33,370 nucleotides of DNA from CAZABS01 sp964483635 (GTDB taxonomy: Bacteria; Patescibacteriota; Minisyncoccia; Moranbacterales; UBA1568), in contig CAZABS010000005.1 of assembly GCA_964483635.1 (NCBI GenBank), positions 1 through 33,370 of the forward strand, in the 5' to 3' direction. Below are positions 8,301-16,193 of the stretch, in pieces. The notes under the pieces are model-generated. The model had not been told where the DNA came from. It did no database searches and saw only the letters and a list, made by a program, of their open reading frames with translations. Numbering within the stretch: the stretch's first letter is position 1; every line of letters begins with the position of its first letter. The position numbers and the translations under genes are program-made.

Positions 8301-9716
8301 GTGAAACGATCAGAAATATATTTTAGCGCCATTCAATTGCCCGTTGATCTCCTCATGGTGATGATGGCGTCACTCACGGCGTACTATCTCCGGATTGCCG
8401 ATTTTACCGAACCGGTACGTTCGCGCGTATTTGCAATGACGCTCGAGCAATATGCACAGATCACGTTGTATATATTGCCCGTATTTGCGCTGGTTTATAC
8501 TCTCGAAGGTTTGTATGACATGCGGGCAACGAGGCGGTTCTGGAACGAAGCCTATCAAGTGTTCAAAGCAACGTCATTGGTGCTCGTGATTTTAATTGTC
8601 GCGATTTTTTTACGTCGCGAATGGTTTTCCTCTCGTTTTGTTATTTTAGTTGGCTGGTCATTTGTCGTTTTTTATGTCGTTGTTGCGCGCTATCTTGTTC
8701 AGAGATTACAGAAATATTATCTTGTAAAAAAGGGCGTCGGTGTACATCGGGTGCTCCTGGTTGGTACGAATGGGAAAATTGAAGCCCTGAGAAAACTCTT
8801 TCAACGACATCCTGAACTTGGGTATCAAGTCATTGATCATGTAGAAAATATTTCGGTACATCATATTAAAGAAATTCGTACGGCGAAAGGGATTGACGAA
8901 ATTATTGTCTGTGACCCATCCTTGACCGATGACGAGCAAGAAAAATTGGTTGATTATTGTCAAATCAACAATATCACCTATAAATACATGCCGACGACAC
9001 GGGAAACGTCGCGTTTTACGATGAGTATATTTAATGGAGAGCCGCTCATTGAATTTCAACATACACCGCTTGATGGTTGGGGAAAGGTGCTTAAACGAAC
9101 CTTCGATATTGTTGCTGGCTTTCTGCTCACCATCGTGGCGTTGCCAATTATGCTCCTGATTGCGCTGGCGATTAAAATAGAAGATCGAGCTGGTCCGGTG
9201 ATTTATAAAAACAAAAGAATCGGTGAAAACGGGGAGGAGTTTTCTGTTTATAAATTCCGCTATATGCTCTGGAAGTGGAATATTACGAAGGAAAACCCAA
9301 ATTTTGAAGCAGCGCTTAAATATGAGCAACAGCTGATAGCTGAGCGGAGCTTACGAGAAGGTCCGTTGTATAAGATCAAAGATGATCCTCGGAAATCAAA
9401 AGTGGGGGCATTTATTGAGCGGTATTCTTTGGATGAACTCCCGCAGTTTTTCAATGTCCTCGAGGGAACGATGAGTCTGGTTGGGCCACGCCCTCACCAG
9501 AAGCGGGAGGTTGAAAAGTATCATGAGTATCATCGAAGACTCTTAACAATCAAGCCGGGAGTGACAGGGATGGCACAAGTCTCTGGTCGGTCAGACCTTG
9601 ATTTTGAAGACGAATATCGTCTGGATGTTTTTTATATCGAACATTGGTCACTTTGGCTTGATGTTGTGATTTGCTTCAAGACGGCTGGAGCATTATTGCG
9701 ACGACGACGAAACTAA
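8301..9716 (+). CDS. Polyprenyl sugar-phosphate transferase, initiating glycan synthesis (WcaJ/WbaP-like)
   Basis: It transfers a sugar 1-phosphate from a nucleotide sugar to undecaprenyl phosphate, the first step of surface-glycan assembly. Four N-terminal membrane helices (about 10-30, 50-70, 85-105, 108-130) are followed by a Rossmann-like region (VLLVGTNGKIEAL) and the C-terminal bacterial sugar transferase domain from about 262. The latter has KRTFDIVAG, a membrane-dipping helix, VIYKNKRIGENGEEF, SLDELPQFFNV (catalytic Asp-Glu pair), SLVGPRP and KPGVTGMAQVSGR. The KFRYM motif, usually KFRSM or KFRTM, is followed by an extended charged insert of about 40 residues before DDPRKSKVG. GTG 8301 is the start, without a Shine-Dalgarno. 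The sugar specificity is not readable. Confidence 0.93.
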   Translation: MKRSEIYFSAIQLPVDLLMVMMASLTAYYLRIADFTEPVRSRVFAMTLEQYAQITLYILPVFALVYTLEGLYDMRATRRFWNEAYQVFKATSLVLVILIVAIFLRREWFSSRFVILVGWSFVVFYVVVARYLVQRLQKYYLVKKGVGVHRVLLVGTNGKIEALRKLFQRHPELGYQVIDHVENISVHHIKEIRTAKGIDEIIVCDPSLTDDEQEKLVDYCQINNITYKYMPTTRETSRFTMSIFNGEPLIEFQHTPLDGWGKVLKRTFDIVAGFLLTIVALPIMLLIALAIKIEDRAGPVIYKNKRIGENGEEFSVYKFRYMLWKWNITKENPNFEAALKYEQQLIAERSLREGPLYKIKDDPRKSKVGAFIERYSLDELPQFFNVLEGTMSLVGPRPHQKREVEKYHEYHRRLLTIKPGVTGMAQVSGRSDLDFEDEYRLDVFYIEHWSLWLDVVICFKTAGALLRRRRN

Positions 9717-9782
9717 AGCCTGGTACCTGTCAACTTCAGTAGTAGGTATGGGAGCTACGAGGGGTTTTCCGTGTTGAAAAAA

Positions 9783-11756
9783 TTACGGTAAACGAGAATA
9801 AACAGCGAGCGAAGAGCCGGTGAATATTTTTGAAAATGTTGATGACTTTTCAAATTGAGCGCTATCTATTTTTGGATTAACCATGAGGAATTCAGTATCC
9901 GTGTCTCGGAAACATCGAGCGGCTTCTGGGGTATTTGGCGCAGAAATCATGATGAGTGTGCATTGTTCACGGCGTGATCCACCTTCAGTGTACCGGCTGA
10001 AGAATCCTCGAGAAAGGGGAAAATTGTAGTCTCGATGAAAGAAGAGTTTTATCCAGGCATCACCAACGATATAGTTGTGGTCTTTTAATACAATGCTGTT
10101 GTCCGGTATATGATCTGCGAGATAGGCGCTTCCTCGAAATGTTTCCAGGAGCGCTTCGCTGCTAAATGAGCGATCTGGATAGGAACCCCCGTTCTCATAC
10201 CAGCCATTCGTACTTAAAAACACCAATCCAAGGAGACTAAAGAGGATGACCGAAAGGAAGGGAATACGAAAAAATTTCAGGTGGGCAGCCTTGGGTTCGT
10301 TGGTGATCCAGACTAAGAGCCATGCTCCGGTTAGTGCTAAAGGATAAATGAGATAACTCCCAATGCGATTCGAGGGGATATCGAGGAGGAGGAAATGTGG
10401 GAAAAGCGTCATGATCATGAGCATGCTTGTCCAGCCAATAAGAACATTCCCTCCAAGTGTCTTGCGCCATGAAAAAAAAGAAAGGAGTACCAACCCAGCA
10501 AGACCAAATGCGAGCTTGGCAAGTCCAACGCTATTGGTGACTTGAAAAAAGGAAAGTCCAGTTCGGGTCGTTTTGGTGGGTGTGCCGATGGCTGAGTCGA
10601 TCGCTTCCCCTTGGAGATAACTTGGAAGGGCAACGAAGATCATGAACCCAAGGAGTGTCGCGAGTAACATAAGCACGGTGGGTTGGCGCAATATCTTCCA
10701 GATGGTTACTAACGATGTTTTCAGCGCAGTAGGATTGAGAAGTATCAGACTTCCTGAAATACCCAAAAGAATGAAGAAAAGGACGAGTGTGCTGAGGTGA
10801 TGAGTATACGCAAGAATGAATGAAAGAAAAATGCCGATACCGAGAAAACGAGCACTCTGATCTTTTAAGGTGCGGAAAAAAGCGAATAAAATTAGCGGAA
10901 TAAAAAGGTTCCCCAATAGATTACCGATAACACCTCCGGTAACAAATTTCATCTGGGGCGAAGCGAGGCTGTACAGAGGTCCCAGTAAGAAAAAGGTGAC
11001 AAGCACAAAGAGAGTCGGCTTGAATCTCGGTACGACCGCTTGCATTTCTTTTCCAATAGACCATGCGAGGAGGAGGCAGGAAAAAATACTGGCGATATTG
11101 ATCCCGACCAAGAAAAGTGGCGGGAGAGCACTAAAAACTGACAAATTTGTAAAAACTGAGAGCGTCGCAATTGGGAGATGTTCCCCGACAATGAAATCAG
11201 CAATTGGGTGTGCCTGAGTTAGCACCAAAGAACCGTCGAGTTCTCTTTGAAGATCAATTTTTTCATATGTAGGTATAGCTTGTTCGAGGGTTATTTTTTG
11301 AACCCAGTACATATGATGGCCGAGATCAGTGGCAGAGGGGAGGGCAGTATCAAGGAGGGCTAAGCTTCGTATGAAAACGGTTATGATAATCATCACGAGA
11401 AGGAGGTATCCTTCGGTTCGAGAAAATGAACCAGGTACTTTCGGCTCATGTGAGAGCTTTATTGGTGGCACATTTCGATACCGAGACCACATTTTTTGCA
11501 GAAAGAACAGAACGGTGAGTAATCCAACAATACCAGAGGTAATTGGTATGCGATCGAGAGTAATACCGAACCGATCCAACAGGAGGAGCGTAATGTCAAG
11601 AATGCCAATACTTAAGCCAAGGCTGAAAAGGGCGGTTTCCCACGAAGAAAGATTCTTGAGAGAGAGTACAACGCGAATAACAAACCAGCCCGGGAAGACG
11701 AGGAGAGCACACGATGAGATTCCAAGTGAGAGGGTCGAAATAATTGCGTCCAGCAT
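9783..11756 (-). CDS. Polytopic membrane protein, GT-C-like glycosyltransferase candidate
   Basis: A 657-aa integral membrane protein with about 12 hydrophobic helices and a hydrophilic C-terminal domain of roughly 120 residues. GT-C enzymes use polyprenyl-phosphate sugars on the outer face of the membrane. In this protein an acidic/histidine motif, SATDLGHHMYWVQ, sits in the loop after an early helix, the usual place for the catalytic acid in that superfamily. The C-terminal domain carries two cysteines (REQC and AARC) that could form a disulfide. The preceding GT4 gene ends 5 nt upstream of this start, and the GT2 two genes back could supply its lipid-linked sugar. It is convergent with the transferase at 8301, leaving 66 bp without a clear terminator. 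A transporter or polymerase role is not excluded. Confidence 0.65.
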   Translation of the reverse strand: MLDAIISTLSLGISSCALLVFPGWFVIRVVLSLKNLSSWETALFSLGLSIGILDITLLLLDRFGITLDRIPITSGIVGLLTVLFFLQKMWSRYRNVPPIKLSHEPKVPGSFSRTEGYLLLVMIIITVFIRSLALLDTALPSATDLGHHMYWVQKITLEQAIPTYEKIDLQRELDGSLVLTQAHPIADFIVGEHLPIATLSVFTNLSVFSALPPLFLVGINIASIFSCLLLAWSIGKEMQAVVPRFKPTLFVLVTFFLLGPLYSLASPQMKFVTGGVIGNLLGNLFIPLILFAFFRTLKDQSARFLGIGIFLSFILAYTHHLSTLVLFFILLGISGSLILLNPTALKTSLVTIWKILRQPTVLMLLATLLGFMIFVALPSYLQGEAIDSAIGTPTKTTRTGLSFFQVTNSVGLAKLAFGLAGLVLLSFFSWRKTLGGNVLIGWTSMLMIMTLFPHFLLLDIPSNRIGSYLIYPLALTGAWLLVWITNEPKAAHLKFFRIPFLSVILFSLLGLVFLSTNGWYENGGSYPDRSFSSEALLETFRGSAYLADHIPDNSIVLKDHNYIVGDAWIKLFFHRDYNFPLSRGFFSRYTEGGSRREQCTLIMISAPNTPEAARCFRDTDTEFLMVNPKIDSAQFEKSSTFSKIFTGSSLAVYSRLP

Positions 11757-11761
11757 AGAAA

Positions 11762-12892
11762 TTAGTGATTATCAAGGGTGCTGTTCCGAAAATCTTGAAG
11801 AAGTTCAAAGTAGCGTTTAGCGCTGCCATCCCAGGAAAAGTTTTTGTTCACGTAGTCTTCAGCTTGTTTTCCTACTTGCGTTCGGAGCAAATCATCCTTG
11901 AGAAGCCATTCAATTTTTTCGATGAAGCTTTGGGCGTTTTCAGATGGTACCAGGAAACCATTTTTCCCTTCATGAATAGCCTCTTGGAGTCCTTCGAGTT
12001 TGGAGGCGATTATCGGGAGACCACAAGCACCAGCTTCGATAGCCGAAATCCCGAATCCTTCAAAAGAACCAGGTACCGGAATATTGGGTGCAACCGCGAG
12101 GTCACTACTGTTGAGGAGGAGCTTGATATCGGACCAAGGAATATTTTTGAGAAGTCGTACCCGCGATTCAAGATGAAGCTCACGGATGATTTCTTCACAT
12201 TCCGGATAGATATTCGCATCTCCAGGAGCGGTGTTCTTAGGAACTCCACCTGCGGCGACAAAAACGACGTCATTCGGAAGAGCGGGCACTATATTTTGAA
12301 GAAACCAGGATACACCCTTGTGTTTTACAAACCGTCCAACCCGAACAATAATTTTTTTTGAAGAAAGGTCAATGTTGAGAAGCTTCGCGAGGGCAGTTCG
12401 ATCGCTGGTTTGCTTTAGCTGGTTGGGATCAACTCCGTTGGGAGTAACGAAGATGTGACTTTCATCTAAACCAAAGCGAAGAGCAAGACGCTTTGTTTCT
12501 TGGCTCACGGCAATGAGTCCATCGAGTTTATTCAGTGCAGGGAGATTGATCTTGGCATAACTTCGTCCGAGCCATGAGGGGTTATCCGCGAAAGTAATGT
12601 CAAGTCCATGAATCACGGAAACAACAGTTTTCGATGGGAAAAATAGCTTGAGAATAACTCCGAGCGGGGCGAGTACTCCGTCTCCGAGCAATACGACATC
12701 ATGGTGACGAAGTATCCAAAGAGCACGGAGAGTCACGAGTGGGAGAAAAAATGGTAAAAAACTCTTTCCACGAGTATTTGCCAGTGTGGTTACTTGGGTG
12801 TATTTTCCAAGCCAAACAGCAAGGGCAGCATTTTGATTTTCAATGCCACCAATAATGGGCGGAAAAGCACGAGAAATAAAGAGAATATTCAC
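11762..12892 (-). CDS. GT4-family glycosyltransferase
   Basis: A GT-B fold retaining transferase that adds a sugar from a nucleotide donor to a lipid-linked glycan at the inner membrane face. The N-terminal acceptor domain opens NILFISRAFPPIIGGIENQN with the glycine loop. HGLDITFADNP and TPNGVDPNQL follow, and the C-terminal donor domain has VRVGRFVKHKGVSW and the E-x7-E type motif EGFGISAIEAG (catalytic and nucleotide-binding). The length of 376 aa is typical. The start is a GTG at 12892. The GT-C-like gene follows 5 nt downstream and the GT2 gene lies 32 nt upstream on the same strand, indicating one operon. Donor and linkage are unknown. Confidence 0.92.
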   Translation of the reverse strand: MNILFISRAFPPIIGGIENQNAALAVWLGKYTQVTTLANTRGKSFLPFFLPLVTLRALWILRHHDVVLLGDGVLAPLGVILKLFFPSKTVVSVIHGLDITFADNPSWLGRSYAKINLPALNKLDGLIAVSQETKRLALRFGLDESHIFVTPNGVDPNQLKQTSDRTALAKLLNIDLSSKKIIVRVGRFVKHKGVSWFLQNIVPALPNDVVFVAAGGVPKNTAPGDANIYPECEEIIRELHLESRVRLLKNIPWSDIKLLLNSSDLAVAPNIPVPGSFEGFGISAIEAGACGLPIIASKLEGLQEAIHEGKNGFLVPSENAQSFIEKIEWLLKDDLLRTQVGKQAEDYVNKNFSWDGSAKRYFELLQDFRNSTLDNH

Positions 12893-12924
12893 AAAACTTG
12901 AGAAGAACGCTTATGAACCAAAAA

Positions 12925-13878
12925 TTATTTCTGATACTTTGATTTTCGGGCGAGATACAAGGTCTCTTCAATCAGGCGCCGATTTGACTTAATCATGTCA
13001 GCAATGAAAGAGAAAATAAGCAGTTGAATGCCAATGAGAAAAGTAACACTTCCAAAGAGGAGATAGTTGAGGTACGGTGTGACTTTCAGTCCGTGTGTTA
13101 CATAGAGAATGAAAAAGGTAATGAAAGCAATGAGCGAAAGCAAGATGAGGAAAACGCCAGGAATTCCGAAGAATTTCATCGGGCGGACATCACGCACCGC
13201 TTTGATGATGATTCGAGCACTCTGTTGGATATAGCGTGAGATACTTCGTACGACCCGAGATTTTCTTTCGGCAAAATAAGTGACTTCAACCGGAATCCAG
13301 AGAACTTTTAGGTTCTTTCCGAGCGCGTCGATGATGACTTCCTGGGTATAGGTAAATTCACCTGGAAGATTCAGCCTGAGAAGCGTTTCTCGGCTGTACA
13401 CGCGGAAACCACAAGTAAGATCTTTAATCTCACTATTCATAAAACTCCCTATGAGTTTTGCGGCCAAACGATTGAGGAGATCCTTTATCCAAGGGATATT
13501 TTTGGCTTTGAGATGGTCAAAACGATCAGCGGAGACCATGTCAGCTTTCCCACTGAGGACTGGCAAGAGGAGTGTGGCAATATCTTTCGGATCAAACTGT
13601 CCATCAGCATCAATGAATGCCATCACATCGGCACCTTGTTCGAGAGCATTTTCGACAGCGGTGCGAAACGTTTTTCCTACACCGCGATTCATGCCATGAG
13701 AAATAACAAAATGTGCTCCCGCTTCACGCGCTACTTTGACCGTCTCGTCCGTGGATCCATCATCAACCACCTGGACAAGCACTTCATCGATTCCCTCAAA
13801 ATGTTTCGGGATTCGACCAATGGTTTGACCAATTTTTTCTTCTTCATTAAGAGCCGGGATACTGACGATGAGCCGCAT
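12925..13878 (-). CDS. GT2 polyprenyl-phosphate glycosyltransferase (DPM1/GtrB-like)
   Basis: An inverting GT-A enzyme likely to make polyprenyl-phosphate-linked sugar. The N-terminal catalytic domain has SIPALNEEEKIGQTI, VVDDGSTDETV, GMNRGVGKTFRTA and FIDADGQFDPKDI, with the DAD metal-binding motif, then LTCGFRVYSRETLLRL. Two membrane helices (about 236-258 and 270-292) follow, as in GtrB-type transferases. The length of 317 aa is normal. Such lipid-linked sugars feed GT-C enzymes, which fits the GT-C-like gene two places downstream. ATG 13878 starts 16 nt after the small Cys4 gene ends. A TATAAC hexamer lies 9 nt upstream of the start. Confidence 0.9.
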   Translation of the reverse strand: MRLIVSIPALNEEEKIGQTIGRIPKHFEGIDEVLVQVVDDGSTDETVKVAREAGAHFVISHGMNRGVGKTFRTAVENALEQGADVMAFIDADGQFDPKDIATLLLPVLSGKADMVSADRFDHLKAKNIPWIKDLLNRLAAKLIGSFMNSEIKDLTCGFRVYSRETLLRLNLPGEFTYTQEVIIDALGKNLKVLWIPVEVTYFAERKSRVVRSISRYIQQSARIIIKAVRDVRPMKFFGIPGVFLILLSLIAFITFFILYVTHGLKVTPYLNYLLFGSVTFLIGIQLLIFSFIADMIKSNRRLIEETLYLARKSKYQK

Positions 13879-13887
13879 AGGTTTCTC

Positions 13888-13893
13888 GTTATA
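13888..13893 (-). promoter_or_regulatory. Possible -10 before the GT2 gene
   Basis: Minus-strand TATAAC sits 9 nt before the GT2 ATG in the short gap after the small Cys4 gene. No -35 is apparent, so an internal promoter is possible but weakly supported. Confidence 0.25.
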
Positions 13894-13894
13894 T

Positions 13895-14146
13895 TTATTG
13901 ACTAGGCTGTTTTTTTTGAATTAAATTCGTGTACTCGGCACACCGAAAATTACATTCCTCTCTGGCGCCATCTATCCCTTTCCGAACCAGTTTCTCCTGA
14001 CATTCTTTGAGGGCAGTCTCACACTTCGTTCGGTTATCTTGGAAATAGGTCCAGTTGAACTCATATCCAAAAAAAGGCAAAGCAAAATATGCGATCACGA
14101 GCACCCCAGCCATCCAGATAATAAGCCGAATGAGTCCAAATATCAT
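13895..14146 (-). CDS. Small single-pass membrane protein with four cysteines
   Basis: I do not recognise this 83-aa protein. One hydrophobic helix (about residues 3-27) is followed by a charged, helical tail with Cys at 42, 49, 65 and 69, that is C-x6-C-x15-C-x3-C. Arg7 ahead of the hydrophobic core suggests an N-in topology, which would place the cysteines outside the membrane, where a disulfide-pinned helical hairpin is plausible. It lies 27 nt after the UDP-sugar dehydrogenase gene and 16 nt before the GT2 gene on the same strand, so it is probably co-expressed with glycan synthesis. The coding call rests on the clean membrane helix, tight spacing and patterned cysteines. Confidence 0.75.
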   Translation of the reverse strand: MIFGLIRLIIWMAGVLVIAYFALPFFGYEFNWTYFQDNRTKCETALKECQEKLVRKGIDGAREECNFRCAEYTNLIQKKQPSQ

Positions 14147-14173
14147 ACCAAAATCAGCTTTTTAGGGCGGAAA

Positions 14174-15463
14174 CTAGCGTCCGATACCCTTGTATATAAT
14201 ACCAGCTTTTCGGAAAAGTTGCTTGTCAAAGGCATTTTTCCCATCAATAAAGACCTTGATTTCGTGTTTTACTAAAAGTGCTGGAGTAAGAGTTTCACGA
14301 AAGACCCGGTGATCAGTTGCCAAAATAAGGGCCGTTGATTTTTTGAGGAGAGCCTCAAGTGAAGGCATGGTTGATCTTTTCTTGAGATGTGGATCAAACG
14401 TGAGGACTTTCGCACCGTGACGCTTGAGGTGCTCGATAATTTTTATGGCAGGAGATTCGCGAACGTCGTCAATATTGGCCTTATAAGCGAGCCCGAGAAC
14501 TCCCACGGGTGTATCTTTGAGTGGAAGACACAAATCATTCAGGGTGTCCTGGAGAAGTTCAACGGTGTAGGCGGGCATGCTGTTATTGATTTCACGTGCA
14601 ATTTTGAGAAACTTGTGATCAAAGCCAGAGCGCTTGGCATGTTCGATAAGATAGTAGGGATCAACGGGGATGCAGTGACCTCCCACACCGCAAGAGGGGA
14701 AATGAGGCATAAAGGCAAATGGTTTGGTAGCCGCCCCCTCGATGACGTCTTTGGTGTCTATGCCAAGTACATCAAAAGACTTTGCCAGTTCATTCACGAA
14801 CGCGATATTGATATCACGAAATGAATTTTCAACAATTTTTACCGCCTCAGCCTCACGAATAGATTTCATAGGGCGAATATTCCCATCGACGATCGAACGA
14901 TAGAATTCGAGTGCTCGTTGAAGCCCTCTTTGGTTAAAAGCGCCAACGACCCGGGGGATATTGGTGACATTCCACTTGGCATCACCTGGGTTAATGCGTT
15001 CTGGACAGTGCGCAAGAAAGACATCTTTTCCTTCGTGGTGGCCATGTTTTTCAAAAATTGGCCGAACGACTTCTTCGGAAACTCCTGGGTTCACCGTAGA
15101 CTCGAGCACCACGAGCGCACCCGGTTTCAGGTTTTCGGCAATGAGAGTTGATGCACTTTCGACGGGCTCTAGATCAGGATAGAAAAATTCGTCGACGGGA
15201 GTTGGAACACAAATAAGGATGATATCAGCTTCGCGGAGCTGTTTGGGATTATTGGTCACACAAAAATCAACGCGTGAGATATTCGCTTCAAGATAAGGAT
15301 CCTCGATGGGTGATTTTTTTTGACTCAGGAGATCAATTTTTTCTTGGCTCAAATCAAATCCAATGGTGCGGTAGCCACTTTCGGCGGTGCGGAGGAGGAG
15401 CGGTAAGCCAACGTATCCAAGTCCAACGACAGCAACGGTCTCCTTCACTCGATTTTTTTCCAT
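14174..15463 (-). CDS. UDP-N-acetyl-hexosamine 6-dehydrogenase (WecC/WbpA family)
   Basis: It oxidises a UDP-N-acetylhexosamine twice at C6 with NAD+ to the uronic acid, giving an acidic precursor for surface glycan. The N-terminal NAD-binding loop is VAVVGLGYVGLPLL. ICVPTP, a LESTVNPG segment and ENSFRDINIAFVNELAK follow, then the catalytic cysteine in GVGGHCIPVDPYYL. The C-terminal UDP-binding domain holds LGLAYKANIDDVRESP and LTFDPHL. ATG 15463 gives 429 aa; an upstream in-frame ATG at 15523 would add 20 residues without similarity to the family and would lie upstream of the predicted promoter. Choice between GlcNAc and ManNAc substrates is not settled. It leads the minus-strand glycan operon. 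Confidence 0.93.
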   Translation of the reverse strand: MEKNRVKETVAVVGLGYVGLPLLLRTAESGYRTIGFDLSQEKIDLLSQKKSPIEDPYLEANISRVDFCVTNNPKQLREADIILICVPTPVDEFFYPDLEPVESASTLIAENLKPGALVVLESTVNPGVSEEVVRPIFEKHGHHEGKDVFLAHCPERINPGDAKWNVTNIPRVVGAFNQRGLQRALEFYRSIVDGNIRPMKSIREAEAVKIVENSFRDINIAFVNELAKSFDVLGIDTKDVIEGAATKPFAFMPHFPSCGVGGHCIPVDPYYLIEHAKRSGFDHKFLKIAREINNSMPAYTVELLQDTLNDLCLPLKDTPVGVLGLAYKANIDDVRESPAIKIIEHLKRHGAKVLTFDPHLKKRSTMPSLEALLKKSTALILATDHRVFRETLTPALLVKHEIKVFIDGKNAFDKQLFRKAGIIYKGIGR

Positions 15464-15489
15464 AAATATTGGTTGATGAGTATGAGGGT

Positions 15490-15518
15490 ATTTTAGAGAT
15501 GGAAAGAGGCTTTGGCAA
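15490..15518 (-). promoter_or_regulatory. Promoter of the minus-strand glycan operon
   Basis: Read on the minus strand, TTGCCA (15513-15518), a 17-nt spacer and TAAAAT (15490-15495) predict initiation near 15483, about 20 nt before the dehydrogenase ATG at 15463. Confidence 0.6.
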
Positions 15519-15535
15519 GTCAAAGAAGAATAAAT

Positions 15536-15564
15536 TTGGCTTATTTAATGGAAAAAGCTAAAAT
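15536..15564 (+). promoter_or_regulatory. Promoter of the plus-strand HD/glycan operon
   Basis: TTGGCT (15536-15541), a 17-nt spacer and TAAAAT (15559-15564) predict initiation near 15571, about 24 nt before the ATG at 15595. It is back to back with the minus-strand promoter at 15490-15518, 17 bp away, so one bound regulator could affect both. Confidence 0.6.
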
Positions 15565-15594
15565 AGAAGTGAAAATTAAGTCCAAGTTTCCGGT

Positions 15595-16191
15595 ATGTTT
15601 CTTACACCAGCTATTGAGAGAGCTATTGTGCGTTCGGCTGAGCTCCATCGCGATCAGGTACGCAAGGGGAATGGCTCCCCATACGTCGTACATCCTTATG
15701 CGGTAGCGTTTCTATTGGCGCATTTTGGTGCGGATGAAGTAACGATAATTGCTGGACTGTTGCATGATGTACTCGAGGATGTGCCTGGATATTCCGCCGA
15801 AACACTCAGACAAGAATTTGGCGCAGAAGTGATGAAGATTGTGCGTGAGGTTTCAGAGGATGAACAAACAGCACGTGACGCTTCAGGTAAAACTACTCGA
15901 GACAGTTGGCGGATTCGCAAAGAACGGTATCTCTCAAATCTGGAAAATGATGGGGAAAAGGCACTTTGGGTGGCGGCAGCAGATAAAATTTGCAATCTTC
16001 GTTCACTCGCAACTGATTATTCGAAATCAGGAGAAGCAGTCTGGGAGGTTTTTCTTGGGAAAAAAGAGGGAACTTTTTGGTTTTTTGAGTCGGCGTTCAA
16101 GATCTTAGAAGGGCGCTTGGGGAACGTGCCAATTGTTCGTGAATACGAAGAGACACTGCGGAGTGTCAGGGAACAAATGTCATCGCCATAA
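15595..16191 (+). CDS. Stand-alone HD phosphohydrolase, (p)ppGpp-hydrolase-like
   Basis: A 198-aa single-domain protein resembling the N-terminal hydrolase half of RelA/SpoT and the small alarmone hydrolases (MESH1 type). The metal-binding signature is present: YVVHPYAVA supplies the first His, LLHDVLEDV the HD and ED pairs, and AADKICNLRSL the last Asp plus the D-x-x-x-N pattern (ADRLHNMRTL in Rel). The early R-K-G-x-G-S-P-Y segment also matches. No synthetase, TGS or ACT domain follows. It heads the plus-strand glycan block, and the GT4 start lies 2 nt after its stop. Alarmone hydrolysis is inferred from family; another nucleotide substrate is possible. Confidence 0.88.
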   Translation: MFLTPAIERAIVRSAELHRDQVRKGNGSPYVVHPYAVAFLLAHFGADEVTIIAGLLHDVLEDVPGYSAETLRQEFGAEVMKIVREVSEDEQTARDASGKTTRDSWRIRKERYLSNLENDGEKALWVAAADKICNLRSLATDYSKSGEAVWEVFLGKKEGTFWFFESAFKILEGRLGNVPIVREYEETLRSVREQMSSP

Positions 16192-16193
16192 AT

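Noticed and set aside
9717..9782. Terminator between the convergent genes, and an 11-base match (TGGTACCTGTC) to the inverted sequence near 33251
   Set aside because: No stem with a T run is present, and an 11-base match between strands is expected by chance many times in 33 kb.
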